This document shows positions 1 through 7,892 of a stretch of 19,572 bases of DNA, one piece after another. A program made the position numbers and the translations under genes. Each line of letters opens with the position of its first letter. Position 1 is the first letter of the stretch. This DNA is from Fluviibacter sp039805865 (GTDB taxonomy: Bacteria; Pseudomonadota; Gammaproteobacteria; Burkholderiales; Rhodocyclaceae), in contig JBDLTI010000033.1 in the NCBI GenBank assembly GCA_039805865.1, forward strand, positions 1 through 19,572. Direction: 5' to 3'. The notes under the pieces are model-generated. The model was not told the origin of the DNA, made no database searches, and saw only the letters and a list, made by a program, of their open reading frames with translations.

Positions 1-1109
1 TCAAGTCCCTGAGCCAGCGCTTCAAGCAGTTGCGTCGACAACCCTTCATCCAGCGTTAGATGCCGCGTGTCTAGTAAGGTGATGTCTGGTAATACCGCAT
101 CGGCATGCGCCCGCTCCGGCAAATCGAGTCGTTGATAACGACCGCTCTGCACATTGGCCCAGCTCTCCGGTGAAGGCGTTGCCGAACCCAGCACAACCGG
201 CACGCACGCCTGATGCGCCCGCCAGACGGCAAGATCACGTGCGTGATAGCGCATGCCTTCCAGCTGCTTGTAGGCCGGGTCATGTTCTTCATCAATGATG
301 ATGAGGCCCAGCTTGGGCATCGGTGTAAAAACTGCAAGCCGTGTGCCGATAACGATTTGTGCCTCACCGGTCAGTGCCGCCGCAAAATGCCGGGCCCGGG
401 CAGCCTCTGTCACTTCGCTATGCAGACTCACCACGGGCACGCTTGGAAAGCGCTGCGCAACACGCGCTTCAAGCAAGGGGGTCAGATTGATCTCTGGCAC
501 CAACAGTAAGACCTGTTTACCTTGATCCAGCACCGTCTTAATCAAGCGCAGATACACTTCGGTTTTACCGGAACCGGTGATCCCGAATAAAAGATTGGCC
601 GAGTAACCATCCAGTCGCGGCAACAGATCGCTCAGCACTTTCGATTGACCGGCGGTGAGTGTCGGGCTGAGATCGATCGTCGGTTCAGACGTGTCATCCA
701 CTTTAGCCGGAGCCAATTTACGGCGCTTCACTGGGTCTGGCTTACGCAAACCGGTTGGAATTGCCTGCAGCAACGCCTCACCGGGCGCCGCCTGATAATA
801 GCTCGCCGCAAACAGACACAGGTTGATCCAGTCGGCAGGCAACGGCGGCAAATCACGCAAAATGCTTTCCGCGGCTTTGAGCTGGGTGGCATCGGGTGCC
901 TCTGCCGCTATCTCTGAACCCTGTAAGGGCAAAACAGCCAGAATCACCCCAACACGCCGCCCGGTGCCAAATGGAACAACCACCCGTAGACCCACATCAG
1001 CTGGCGTGGCATCGGCCGGGGCGAGGTAATCAAAATTGACCGCCAGCGGCGCATCAATCGCCACACGCAAACGCCACAAAATCGCCTGATTTTCAAGGGG
1101 TTTTTGCAT
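1..1109 (-). CDS. priA: Primosomal protein N' (replication restart helicase PriA), N-terminal half, cut by window edge
   Basis: PriA is a superfamily 2 DNA helicase that recognises stalled forks and reloads the replisome. The frame is open from the ATG at 1109 to the window edge, giving 369 residues; the rest of the roughly 700-residue family protein lies outside. Residues 1-115 resemble the fork-binding N-terminal domain. A Walker A motif GITGSGKT is at about 176-183, the helicase Walker B DEEH at 273-276, and motif III GSATPS at 308-313. The C-terminal helicase lobe and its zinc-binding cysteines are not in the window. The Shine-Dalgarno is weak. The gene lies downstream of hemE on the same strand, but the 200-base gap with a probable terminator suggests its own promoter. 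The family call is certain; only completeness is unknown. Confidence 0.95.
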   Translation of the reverse strand, partial: MQKPLENQAILWRLRVAIDAPLAVNFDYLAPADATPADVGLRVVVPFGTGRRVGVILAVLPLQGSEIAAEAPDATQLKAAESILRDLPPLPADWINLCLFAASYYQAAPGEALLQAIPTGLRKPDPVKRRKLAPAKVDDTSEPTIDLSPTLTAGQSKVLSDLLPRLDGYSANLLFGITGSGKTEVYLRLIKTVLDQGKQVLLLVPEINLTPLLEARVAQRFPSVPVVSLHSEVTEAARARHFAAALTGEAQIVIGTRLAVFTPMPKLGLIIIDEEHDPAYKQLEGMRYHARDLAVWRAHQACVPVVLGSATPSPESWANVQSGRYQRLDLPERAHADAVLPDITLLDTRHLTLDEGLSTQLLEALAQGL

Positions 1110-1199
1110 GTCCGACCGTTATCCCCGCGTTAGCGGATATTTCTTAACGGAGTTCTCTGCCAACTCGTGCAAAACACTGATATACATAAGAAAATCGGT

Positions 1200-1230
1200 G
1201 TTTTCACATTGTGGATAACTTTGTGGGTAA
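1200..1230 (-). promoter_or_regulatory. Cluster of three DnaA-box-like 9-mers upstream of priA
   Basis: Read on the minus strand, TTACCCACA (1230-1222) is followed after three bases by TTATCCACA (1218-1210), an exact match to the classical DnaA box. One base further is an opposite-facing copy, GTTTTCACA on the plus strand (1200-1208). The second box is perfect; the other two each differ by about one base from TTWTNCACA. The adjacent 1140-1200 segment is AT-rich. The location, about 90-120 bases upstream of the priA start and just after the hemE terminator, suggests DnaA-responsive control of priA or a DnaA-binding chromosomal site. The motifs are seen; binding and function are inferred. Confidence 0.5.
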
Positions 1231-1295
1231 AAGACCCGAAGCAGCCGTCTTGATAGGTTGAAACCAGCCACAGCAGCGCCCTGCACTCGGGTCTT
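1229..1295 (-). terminator. Probable intrinsic terminator of hemE
   Basis: On the minus strand, 15 bases after the hemE stop, AAGACCCGA (1295... on the plus strand TCGGGTCTT, 1287-1295) pairs perfectly with TCGGGTCTT (plus strand AAGACCCGA, 1231-1239), a 9-base-pair stem. An inner CTGC/GCAG pairing extends it past a small bulge. The second arm runs straight into four T residues on the transcript strand (1229-1232). The roughly 47-base loop is long for a textbook terminator but can itself fold. It fits the end of the rsmB-to-hemE transcription unit. Confidence 0.45.
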
Positions 1296-1309
1296 CCCAT
1301 CCATCCGAA

Positions 1310-2383
1310 TTACCGACCTGCGCGCATTGCACGACCGACCGAATGGACCGTATCTACCAGCACCGATACGTTCTCTGGCGGCGTAAATTGATTGATGCCA
1401 TGACCCAGATTAAAGACATGGCCGGTATTCGCGGCACCAAAGCTCCGCAGCACCTTTTCCGCCTCACGCGCCACCGCTTCCGGCCCTGCACGCAGAATCG
1501 TCGGATCCAGATTGCCTTGCAGCGCAACACGATCACCCACACGGGCACGGGCCTTGCCGATATCAATCGTCCAGTCCAGACCCAGGCCATCAGCACCGGT
1601 ATCTGCCAAGGCCTCAAGCCACAAGCCACCGCCCTTGGTAAAGACGATGGATGGAATACGCTCACCATCCCAGGTTTTATGCAATGCGGCCACAATGCGC
1701 TTCATATAGTTCAATGAAAATTCATGGAAGGCTGCTTCCGCCAGCGTGCCACCCCACGAATCAAAAATCATCACCGCCTGGGCGCCCGCTTCGATCTGGG
1801 CATTGAGATACTGAATGACCGACTCGGTGGTGACGTCCAGAATTTTGTGCAGCAGATCCGGGCGGTCATAAAGCATCGACTTGATTCGGGCGTAATCATC
1901 CGAGGCGCCACCTTCAACCATGTAACAGGCCAAAGTCCATGGGCTGCCAGAAAAACCGATCAACGGTACGCTGTTATCCAGTGCTTTGCGAATCTCGGCG
2001 ACAGCATCGATCACATAGCGCAGTTGATCATGGGGATCCGGCACACACAGGTTACGAATTTCCCATTCATCTCGTAACGGTCGCTCAAACTTCGGACCTT
2101 CACCTTCAGAAAAATATAAACCCAGACCCATGGCATCAGGCACGGTGAGAATGTCGGAGAAAAGAATCGCGGCATCCAGGTCGTAACGCGCCAAGGGTTG
2201 CAGGGTCACTTCGCAGGCGTAAGCCGGGTTTTTACACAGCCCCAGAAAGCTACCAGCGCGCTTACGCGTCTCGCGATATTCCGGTAGATAACGGCCGGCC
2301 TGTCGCATCAGCCATACAGGCGTGGTTTCGGTAGGTTCCTTAAGTAAGGCGCGCAAGAAAAGGTCATTACGAGGACGGGACAC
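1310..2383 (-). CDS. hemE: Uroporphyrinogen decarboxylase HemE
   Basis: HemE removes the four acetate carboxyl groups of uroporphyrinogen III to give coproporphyrinogen III, a cytoplasmic step of haem synthesis. The hallmark MRQAGRYLPEY is at residues 26-36 with active-site arginines R27 and R31. The essential aspartate lies in FSDIL (D77), and GFSGSPWTLA and the C-terminal NLGHGI are also present. I place the start at the GTG at 2383 because a GGAG sequence sits five bases upstream and the protein then begins like other HemE proteins (357 residues, E. coli about 354). An in-frame TTG at 2407 would add eight residues but lacks a ribosome site. The gene follows ntrX after 45 bases with no visible terminator, so it is probably the last gene of that unit. 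Confidence 0.96.
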   Translation of the reverse strand: MSRPRNDLFLRALLKEPTETTPVWLMRQAGRYLPEYRETRKRAGSFLGLCKNPAYACEVTLQPLARYDLDAAILFSDILTVPDAMGLGLYFSEGEGPKFERPLRDEWEIRNLCVPDPHDQLRYVIDAVAEIRKALDNSVPLIGFSGSPWTLACYMVEGGASDDYARIKSMLYDRPDLLHKILDVTTESVIQYLNAQIEAGAQAVMIFDSWGGTLAEAAFHEFSLNYMKRIVAALHKTWDGERIPSIVFTKGGGLWLEALADTGADGLGLDWTIDIGKARARVGDRVALQGNLDPTILRAGPEAVAREAEKVLRSFGAANTGHVFNLGHGINQFTPPENVSVLVDTVHSVGRAMRAGR

Positions 2384-2428
2384 AATAACTCCAGACGATC
2401 TTATCAATGGTAAAAAATAAGTAGCGAA

Positions 2429-3718
2429 TTAACTGCCGGAAACGTTATCTCGACGTTCCAGCGTAATACCCAGTTGTTTGAACTTACGATACAAATGCGT
2501 GCGCTCCAAGCCACTCTGCTCGGCCACACGCGTCATGTTGCCACTGCTTCGTGAAATATGATGCGTCAGATAAAGACGCTCAAAGGCATCGCGCGCTTCT
2601 TTGAGCGGCATCGCATAAAACTCGGTGAGCGATCCATCCGATTCATCATCCGATCTCTCTGCCATCGGTTCAGCGACAGACAGCAATAGACCATCGACAT
2701 CCTGACGGCTGATCGTTTCATCGAGTGCATTCAACGCAAGATTCTTCAAAGCACCGAGTAACGAACTCCAGCCACCATCTGCGCCGCTCCAGTTTTTCTG
2801 GCGCAGCACATTCAGTGCATCGGGCGCCATGTTGCGATGGGGCACATTGCCCTGTTCGCAGAGTAGCGTCAGCAATGCCGGCAATAGCTCAGGCAAATCA
2901 TTGGCAGATTCCGAGATCGCCGGCAGACCGACCCAGACATCACTGAGTCGATTAACCAATGCGGCATCAACACCGCTCTCGACAATCGCCTCTGCTGAAA
3001 CACTGCTGGCCACCACCAGCGTCAGACGGTACTTGGTCAGACGATCGAGCACGAAACTCAGATTCATCTGAGCCATACGCCCGGCGCCATGCAGCTCAGG
3101 AAGAAACAATACGCCACCCGCATGCTGTTCCAGCATTTCCTGGGTAATCGCCCGACTTTCCTGCGAGAGATTCAGCCAGGGTGCATGCGGTGTGAGCAGG
3201 CTGCGGGCACCCACCTCGGCGATCAGCCCCTGGGCACCCCGCAAAAATAGAATCGGGGAATGCTTCGCAGACTGAGCAATGCGTTGCCCGAACTTTTTTA
3301 GCAATCCGATCTGTAAAAGAGAATCGACTGCGTAATGTTGGCGTGCCGCAGATGCATCGGGCTTCAAACATTTCTTTACCGTCGCGAGCAGCTTTTGCAG
3401 CGCAATCGGTTTTTCGAGAAAGTCAACGGCACCAATGCGGGTTGCTTCAACGGCAGTATCGATCGTGCCATGACCCGACATCATCACTACCGGCATGGTA
3501 AGCAAACCATTCGCTGACCATTCCTTTAGCAACGAAATGCCATCCGCATCCGGCATCCAGATGTCGAGCAGCACCAGATCAGGTCGTCGGCTGGCGCGAA
3601 GCTCACGGGCCCGCGTAGCGTTTTCGGCCAGCATAATGCTGTGCCCCTCATCCGCCAGAATTTCCGAAAGCAACTCCCGGATACCAACCTCGTCATCAAC
3701 TACCAGTATTTCTGCCAT
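2429..3718 (-). CDS. ntrX: NtrX-like response regulator with a degenerate AAA+ domain
   Basis: This is the response regulator partner of the upstream kinase NtrY (429 residues). The receiver domain at 1-120 is intact: acidic pair D8/D9, phosphoacceptor D52 in LLDIWMP, switch S81 and K103 in LEKP. The C-terminal 365-415 is a Fis-type helix-turn-helix (MTRVAEQSGLERTHLYRK). The middle, about 150-345, follows the outline of a sigma-54-activator AAA+ domain but has lost its working parts. LRGAQGLIAEV stands where Walker A should be, there is no GAFTGA loop, and Walker B LFLDE reads LFLPEL at 204-209. It should therefore bind DNA after phosphorylation but not activate sigma-54 polymerase (inference). 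The frame is continuous, so this is not a frameshift. The start ATG is one base after the ntrY stop and has a GGAG site upstream. Confidence 0.88.
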   Translation of the reverse strand: MAEILVVDDEVGIRELLSEILADEGHSIMLAENATRARELRASRRPDLVLLDIWMPDADGISLLKEWSANGLLTMPVVMMSGHGTIDTAVEATRIGAVDFLEKPIALQKLLATVKKCLKPDASAARQHYAVDSLLQIGLLKKFGQRIAQSAKHSPILFLRGAQGLIAEVGARSLLTPHAPWLNLSQESRAITQEMLEQHAGGVLFLPELHGAGRMAQMNLSFVLDRLTKYRLTLVVASSVSAEAIVESGVDAALVNRLSDVWVGLPAISESANDLPELLPALLTLLCEQGNVPHRNMAPDALNVLRQKNWSGADGGWSSLLGALKNLALNALDETISRQDVDGLLLSVAEPMAERSDDESDGSLTEFYAMPLKEARDAFERLYLTHHISRSSGNMTRVAEQSGLERTHLYRKFKQLGITLERRDNVSGS

Positions 3719-3719
3719 A

Positions 3720-5879
3720 TCAGGCTCCTACCGACTTCTGTGGTTCTTGATTAATGGATTCGGTGTCGTTAGCCACCTGCAAGGTAATACGCACTTCTGC
3801 ACCACCCATCTCTCGATTAGAGAGAAAAATTTTGCCGCCGTGCTCCTCGATAATTTTCTTAACGATGGGCAAACCCAAACCTGTGCCCTTAGGCTTGGTC
3901 GTTACATAAGGCTCAAACGCGTTCGCCATAATTTCTGGCGGGAAGCCCGCACCGTTATCTGCAATCATCAGAACAACCTGTTTGCCTGCAACATTGGTTG
4001 CAACCTCAATCCTGGCATCTGCCAGACCCTCTGTTGCATCTTGCGCATTACGAATCAGGTTATGAATGATCTGCCGCAACTGCGTCGGATCCCCTTTGAC
4101 CTTAGGGAGCGCAGCCGCAAGCTCAGCATTGATCGGCGTTCTGGAGCTTTCATAAAGCACCAGCATATCGCGCAACAATTCGTTGAGATCGATGGCCATC
4201 AAATTAGCTGGCGGCAGACGCGCGTAATCGCGGAAGCTATCCACCATGTGTTTCATAGCCTGAACCTGATTGACGATGGTGCGTGTCGAACGTTGCAACA
4301 TATCGGCATCGGCGTCCGCCAACTGTTTCGCCAATTTGTGCTCTAGCCGCTCTGCTGCCAACTGGATGGGCGTTAGTGGATTCTTGATTTCATGCGCCAG
4401 GCGTCGCGCCACTTCACCCCAGGCCGTTGCCCGCTGTGCTGCAATCAGCTCGGTAATGTCATCAAACACGACCACGTAACCGCCGCCGGATTGTTCCGGT
4501 AATTCCGAGCCATGCACCATCAACTGCTGTTTACGTCCATCCGGCAAGACACGCTCTACCTCGATCTGCCAGGAAGCATCGCCATGTTTGGCAAAGCCAT
4601 CTCGAATCGTCCGCGCCAGGTGCTCCTGTCGTGGCCAGGCTTCGAGCGGTTCTGAAATCAAACCGACCCAGTCTTCTGCCAGCAATGTTTTAGCCGCGCC
4701 ATTAACCGCTTTTAAAACAAAGCGCCGATCAAACGCCAGCACCCCGGCAGATAGGTTATCCAGCACTTCCTGCAGATAGGCACGCGCCCGTTCCAGATCC
4801 CCCCGATGTCGTTCGGTTTCAGTGTGCGCCTCGCGCAACTGGAACGTCATGCGGTTGAACGATTGCGTCAGAATGCCCAGCTCATCGTTGCTCACCACCG
4901 TCTGCTTGGGAGAGAAGTCACCAGCAGCGACCGCCTGCGTACCCTCAGCCAGAATGGTCAACGGAGCCGTAAACCGGCGGGCCAGAATGAACGCTGCAGA
5001 AAAAGCAGCCGCTAGCGCCAACATCAGGGTAAGCGTTAAGGTAATGGCATAAAGACGCGTCAACCCATCGCGCGCCAATTCCAACTCTCGATATTCACGG
5101 TAAACCGACTGCACCGCCTCTGAATCGGCTGCAAGCTTCGCTGGCACCGGCACCACCACTTCCAACAAACGATTAGCCACATGTTGCGGTGAAGCGGTCG
5201 GCAGCAGCACAATGGCCCGAAGAATGGGCAACCCGGTACTATCAGCCTCGATAACGCTAAAAGCCCCATTTTTACGGGCTTCAGTCACCTGGGCCGGCAG
5301 TGGCAGGACGGGTGTTTCGCCGCGCGTCAACGTGCTGCCAATTACCTCGATGCGGCTACCTGAAATTTGTAACAACGCCGTTGATTGGGCGCCAGTTACC
5401 TGTTTGAGCTTGGTGAGAACAGCGGGTGCTTGCGCAGCATCACGCTGAGCGATTGCAGTTGCCGCATCACGCGTTGTGCTCACCAACCCAATCGTCACAC
5501 CTTCTAGTGCATCACGACCCAGGTTCAAACCTGCTTCTAGGGCTTGTTCAACGCGCACATCAAACCAACTCTCGATACTGCGCGTTACAAACTGTACCGA
5601 TACCGCATAAATCAGGGCACCGGGTACCAACGCCATAATGGCCAGCATGAGCATTAAACGGAACTTGAGTCGTGCGCCAAAAATCTGCTGCCGGTGATCT
5701 CGCCACAAGCGGAAAAGCTGAACGCCAATCACCAACACCATCGCCGCGCCCAGCAGAATATTCAGGCCCACCAACCAGGAATAATGGCGCGCGAAGAAAT
5801 CCGTGTTTGCTGAAGCCTGTGTCAGCAAAAACAATAATGCCACCGACACTAGGGTCATGATGAACATGGCCAGGCGCAT
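3720..5879 (-). CDS. ntrY: NtrY-type transmembrane sensor histidine kinase
   Basis: This inner-membrane sensor kinase (719 residues) phosphorylates the adjacent NtrX. The N-terminus has three membrane segments (about 3-22, 34-57, 72-95), then a periplasmic sensor region of roughly 180 residues and a fourth membrane segment at 278-300. HAMP (300-350), a PAS domain (about 365-480) and the catalytic core follow. The H-box AHEIKNPLTPI carries the phosphorylated H496. The ATP-binding N-box HNLIRNAQDA (606-615), G1 box IADNGAGFP (639-647) and G2 box KGTGLGLPIV are all intact. I chose the ATG at 5879, which shares one base with the DUF4390 stop (TAATG) and has an AGGAGG site. An upstream in-frame start at 5927 would overlap DUF4390 by 49 bases and has no such site. 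In alphaproteobacteria NtrYX acts in nitrogen and redox control; the signal here is unknown. Confidence 0.93.
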   Translation of the reverse strand: MRLAMFIMTLVSVALLFLLTQASANTDFFARHYSWLVGLNILLGAAMVLVIGVQLFRLWRDHRQQIFGARLKFRLMLMLAIMALVPGALIYAVSVQFVTRSIESWFDVRVEQALEAGLNLGRDALEGVTIGLVSTTRDAATAIAQRDAAQAPAVLTKLKQVTGAQSTALLQISGSRIEVIGSTLTRGETPVLPLPAQVTEARKNGAFSVIEADSTGLPILRAIVLLPTASPQHVANRLLEVVVPVPAKLAADSEAVQSVYREYRELELARDGLTRLYAITLTLTLMLALAAAFSAAFILARRFTAPLTILAEGTQAVAAGDFSPKQTVVSNDELGILTQSFNRMTFQLREAHTETERHRGDLERARAYLQEVLDNLSAGVLAFDRRFVLKAVNGAAKTLLAEDWVGLISEPLEAWPRQEHLARTIRDGFAKHGDASWQIEVERVLPDGRKQQLMVHGSELPEQSGGGYVVVFDDITELIAAQRATAWGEVARRLAHEIKNPLTPIQLAAERLEHKLAKQLADADADMLQRSTRTIVNQVQAMKHMVDSFRDYARLPPANLMAIDLNELLRDMLVLYESSRTPINAELAAALPKVKGDPTQLRQIIHNLIRNAQDATEGLADARIEVATNVAGKQVVLMIADNGAGFPPEIMANAFEPYVTTKPKGTGLGLPIVKKIIEEHGGKIFLSNREMGGAEVRITLQVANDTESINQEPQKSVGA

Positions 5880-6463
5880 TATTTGCCTCCTATGACGGCG
5901 GGAACCGTCAAACGGAAACTGCGCCAATCACTATCCAGACGCCAATCGCGATCACCAAACGAAACCACTTGAAAGGGTTTTGGCAAAAACGCCGGATCCA
6001 GGCGGAAGCGCACCTGCACATCAACCACCTCACCGGCACGAATCCGCCCGCCGGTGATAGGCCAAATCACGGGACGCGCCACATAATTCAACGCATCCGA
6101 GAGATTCATGAAGTTGCGGCCTTCCTGCCCTTCAGTCACCCGGTAATTCCGTACCAGGGCGTTATAAGTCAAACGTCGATCTGTATGAGCCGCATACAAT
6201 GCTTCATCAACCCAGTACCAGCGTGGGCGGCGCACCTGCGCCTGAATCTGAAACACCAGCGGAATTCCATGGTTGACCGCATCCGTCAGGGAAGGCGAAA
6301 GTTGCAGCGCAAAGCTGCCGTTCAAATTCACCGCCTCTTCACTTTGCGTCAGCGTCACCTCTCGCACTTCTGCACCCGCATGCGCTTGCAACGCCTGCGC
6401 ACTGAATAAAAACACAGCGACAAGCAACCACCATTTCAAATAGAAACGGTCGTTCAATGTCAT
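5879..6463 (-). CDS. Secreted DUF4390 protein
   Basis: This 194-residue protein belongs, by sequence and place, to the DUF4390 family, which has no established function. A signal peptide is clear: positive residues, a hydrophobic core (WWLLVAVFLFSAQAL) and an Ala-X-Ala-like cleavage region near residue 29. The mature part is probably periplasmic. It is beta-rich in appearance, with aromatic motifs such as RPRWYWVDE and a C-terminal GDRDWRLDSDWRSF; there are no catalytic signatures I recognise. Its ATG overlaps the rsmB stop by four bases (ATGA), and its stop shares a base with the ntrY start, so its translation is tied to both. The constant place next to NtrY suggests a link to what NtrY senses (inference only). 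Confidence 0.85.
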   Translation of the reverse strand: MTLNDRFYLKWWLLVAVFLFSAQALQAHAGAEVREVTLTQSEEAVNLNGSFALQLSPSLTDAVNHGIPLVFQIQAQVRRPRWYWVDEALYAAHTDRRLTYNALVRNYRVTEGQEGRNFMNLSDALNYVARPVIWPITGGRIRAGEVVDVQVRFRLDPAFLPKPFQVVSFGDRDWRLDSDWRSFRLTVPAVIGGK

Positions 6464-7839
6464 GCCGGCACCTTACTCAAGAGGGCGTAAAAAAATCCAT
6501 CGTGCCGGGCATTGGGTAACAACGACGTTTGTGATTCAAGCACTGCATCAGCGTGCTGCGCCATAAAATTGGCGATCTGCGTCTGGTTTTCCAACGCAAA
6601 TACCGAGCAAGTGCCATACAACAAGCGGCCACCCGGTTTGAGCAAAGGCCACAAGGCCTTCAGCAAACGCTTCTGCGCTCGCGCCAGAGCGTACACATCG
6701 TCATTTCGACGCAGCCACTTGGCATCCGGATGGCGACCCGCTACACCAGACCCCGAACAGGGCGCATCCAGCAGAATGGCATCGAAGGGCCGCTTGGCCC
6801 AGGGCGCCGCTGTGTCAGCCGCGTCAGCACAAATAACCTGGACGTGTCGATCCGCCGGAAAGCGTGATGCTGCCAGCGCACGCGTCAACGCGGCACAACG
6901 ATCCTTGTCTGATTCAACAGCGGTTAGTTCAATCGCGGCCGATTCGAGCAAGTGCGCCGCTTTACCGCCCGGCGCAGCACAGGCATCGAGCACGCGCATC
7001 CCGGGTTGTACGTCTAACAGACGGGCAGCCTGTTGCGCACCGATATCCTGTACCGCGACTAAGTGCTGCGCAAAGCCAGGCAAGCTTTCAGCGGCAACGG
7101 GTTGTGCCAGCAACAACGCATCCGGGCCATCTTCCGGAACGCGGGGCTGAATTTCTATGCCTGCAACGGCCAATTGCTGCTGGTAGGCATCGACGCTGGT
7201 GGCCTGGCGGTTTACGCGTAGCCCCATCGGCGGCTTGCGATTCCCGCCCGCGGCAATGGCTTCCCAGTCATCGGGCCAATCTGCCTGCAGGCGTTCTAAC
7301 CACCACTGCGGATACTGCCAATCGGCTTCCTGATTATTGGCAATCGTTTGATCCAGCACGGCACGCTCGCGTAATGCACGGCGCAATATGGCGTTAGCAA
7401 AGCCGCGGTAACGCCCGGCTGATAATGTGGCCGCAGCCTCCACCGCCTGGTCGACACCCACGTGGGCACGCTCCGGATGCATCTCGAGCCAGCACAGTGC
7501 AACGCGCAACAGGCTACGCAGCTCATCTTCAGCCGTCGGCCGATCAAGCAAGACCGACAACTCGACATCACCCCGACAGTAGCGGCGCAATGTCGCGTAG
7601 GTCAGATCAATCGCCTGGGAACGCACGGCATTTTCCGGCAAGCTACGTTGACGTAAATTTGCTAACACCACGGTCAGACTGCGCCCGTAGGCCACTACTT
7701 CCGTCACGCAGGCCGCGGCCGTTTGCATGGCCCAGGCTAACGAGTCCGGAGCCAGCGTCGATGGCGGGGCAACGGCTTTGCGGGGCCTGCTGGCAGCAGC
7801 CGGGCGCACGGTGCGAGGGCGGGTTGGCGTGTTATTCAT
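6460..7839 (-). CDS. rsmB: 16S rRNA (cytosine-967 C5) methyltransferase RsmB
   Basis: RsmB methylates carbon 5 of C967 in 16S rRNA using S-adenosylmethionine. Residues about 35-165 form the NusB-like RNA-binding domain, with FANAILRRALRE at 147-158. The Rossmann methyltransferase domain follows: the AdoMet loop LDACAAPGGKAAHLLE (284-299), motif IV DAPCSGSGVAGRHPDAKWLR with C361, and motif VI YGTCSVF with the catalytic C411. The end HDGFFYALL matches the family. At 459 residues it is slightly longer than the E. coli protein because of a basic, proline-rich N-terminal 30 residues of unclear value; a later start is possible but no other ATG is well placed. It heads the minus-strand run and is divergent from the nuclease gene 53 bases away. 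Confidence 0.95.
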   Translation of the reverse strand: MNNTPTRPRTVRPAAASRPRKAVAPPSTLAPDSLAWAMQTAAACVTEVVAYGRSLTVVLANLRQRSLPENAVRSQAIDLTYATLRRYCRGDVELSVLLDRPTAEDELRSLLRVALCWLEMHPERAHVGVDQAVEAAATLSAGRYRGFANAILRRALRERAVLDQTIANNQEADWQYPQWWLERLQADWPDDWEAIAAGGNRKPPMGLRVNRQATSVDAYQQQLAVAGIEIQPRVPEDGPDALLLAQPVAAESLPGFAQHLVAVQDIGAQQAARLLDVQPGMRVLDACAAPGGKAAHLLESAAIELTAVESDKDRCAALTRALAASRFPADRHVQVICADAADTAAPWAKRPFDAILLDAPCSGSGVAGRHPDAKWLRRNDDVYALARAQKRLLKALWPLLKPGGRLLYGTCSVFALENQTQIANFMAQHADAVLESQTSLLPNARHDGFFYALLSKVPA

Positions 7840-7892
7840 TATTGGTTTGAGTGTAGCATGTTTACAACACCATCTAGAGGCATAATCTGCCC

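Noticed and set aside
1119..1304. 61-codon minus-strand frame in the hemE-priA gap
   Set aside because: It covers the terminator hairpin and DnaA boxes, has no ribosome site or recognisable features, and looks like a chance frame.
3096..3371. A frameshift as the cause of the missing AAA+ motifs in ntrX
   Set aside because: The other minus-strand frame here shows no AAA+ motifs, and the annotated frame keeps vestigial matches on both sides of the gap, so gradual decay explains it better.
3495..4346. 283-codon plus-strand frame opposite ntrX and ntrY
   Set aside because: It spans the junction of two well-supported minus-strand genes and its product has no domain or signal; it is a shadow of their codon bias.
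5880..5927. Upstream start for ntrY
   Set aside because: It would overlap DUF4390 by 49 bases and has no ribosome site, while the ATG at 5879 has AGGAGG and a normal first membrane segment.
6512..7150. 212-codon plus-strand frame opposite rsmB
   Set aside because: Low-complexity Ser/Ala/Arg-rich translation typical of an antisense shadow of a GC-rich gene.
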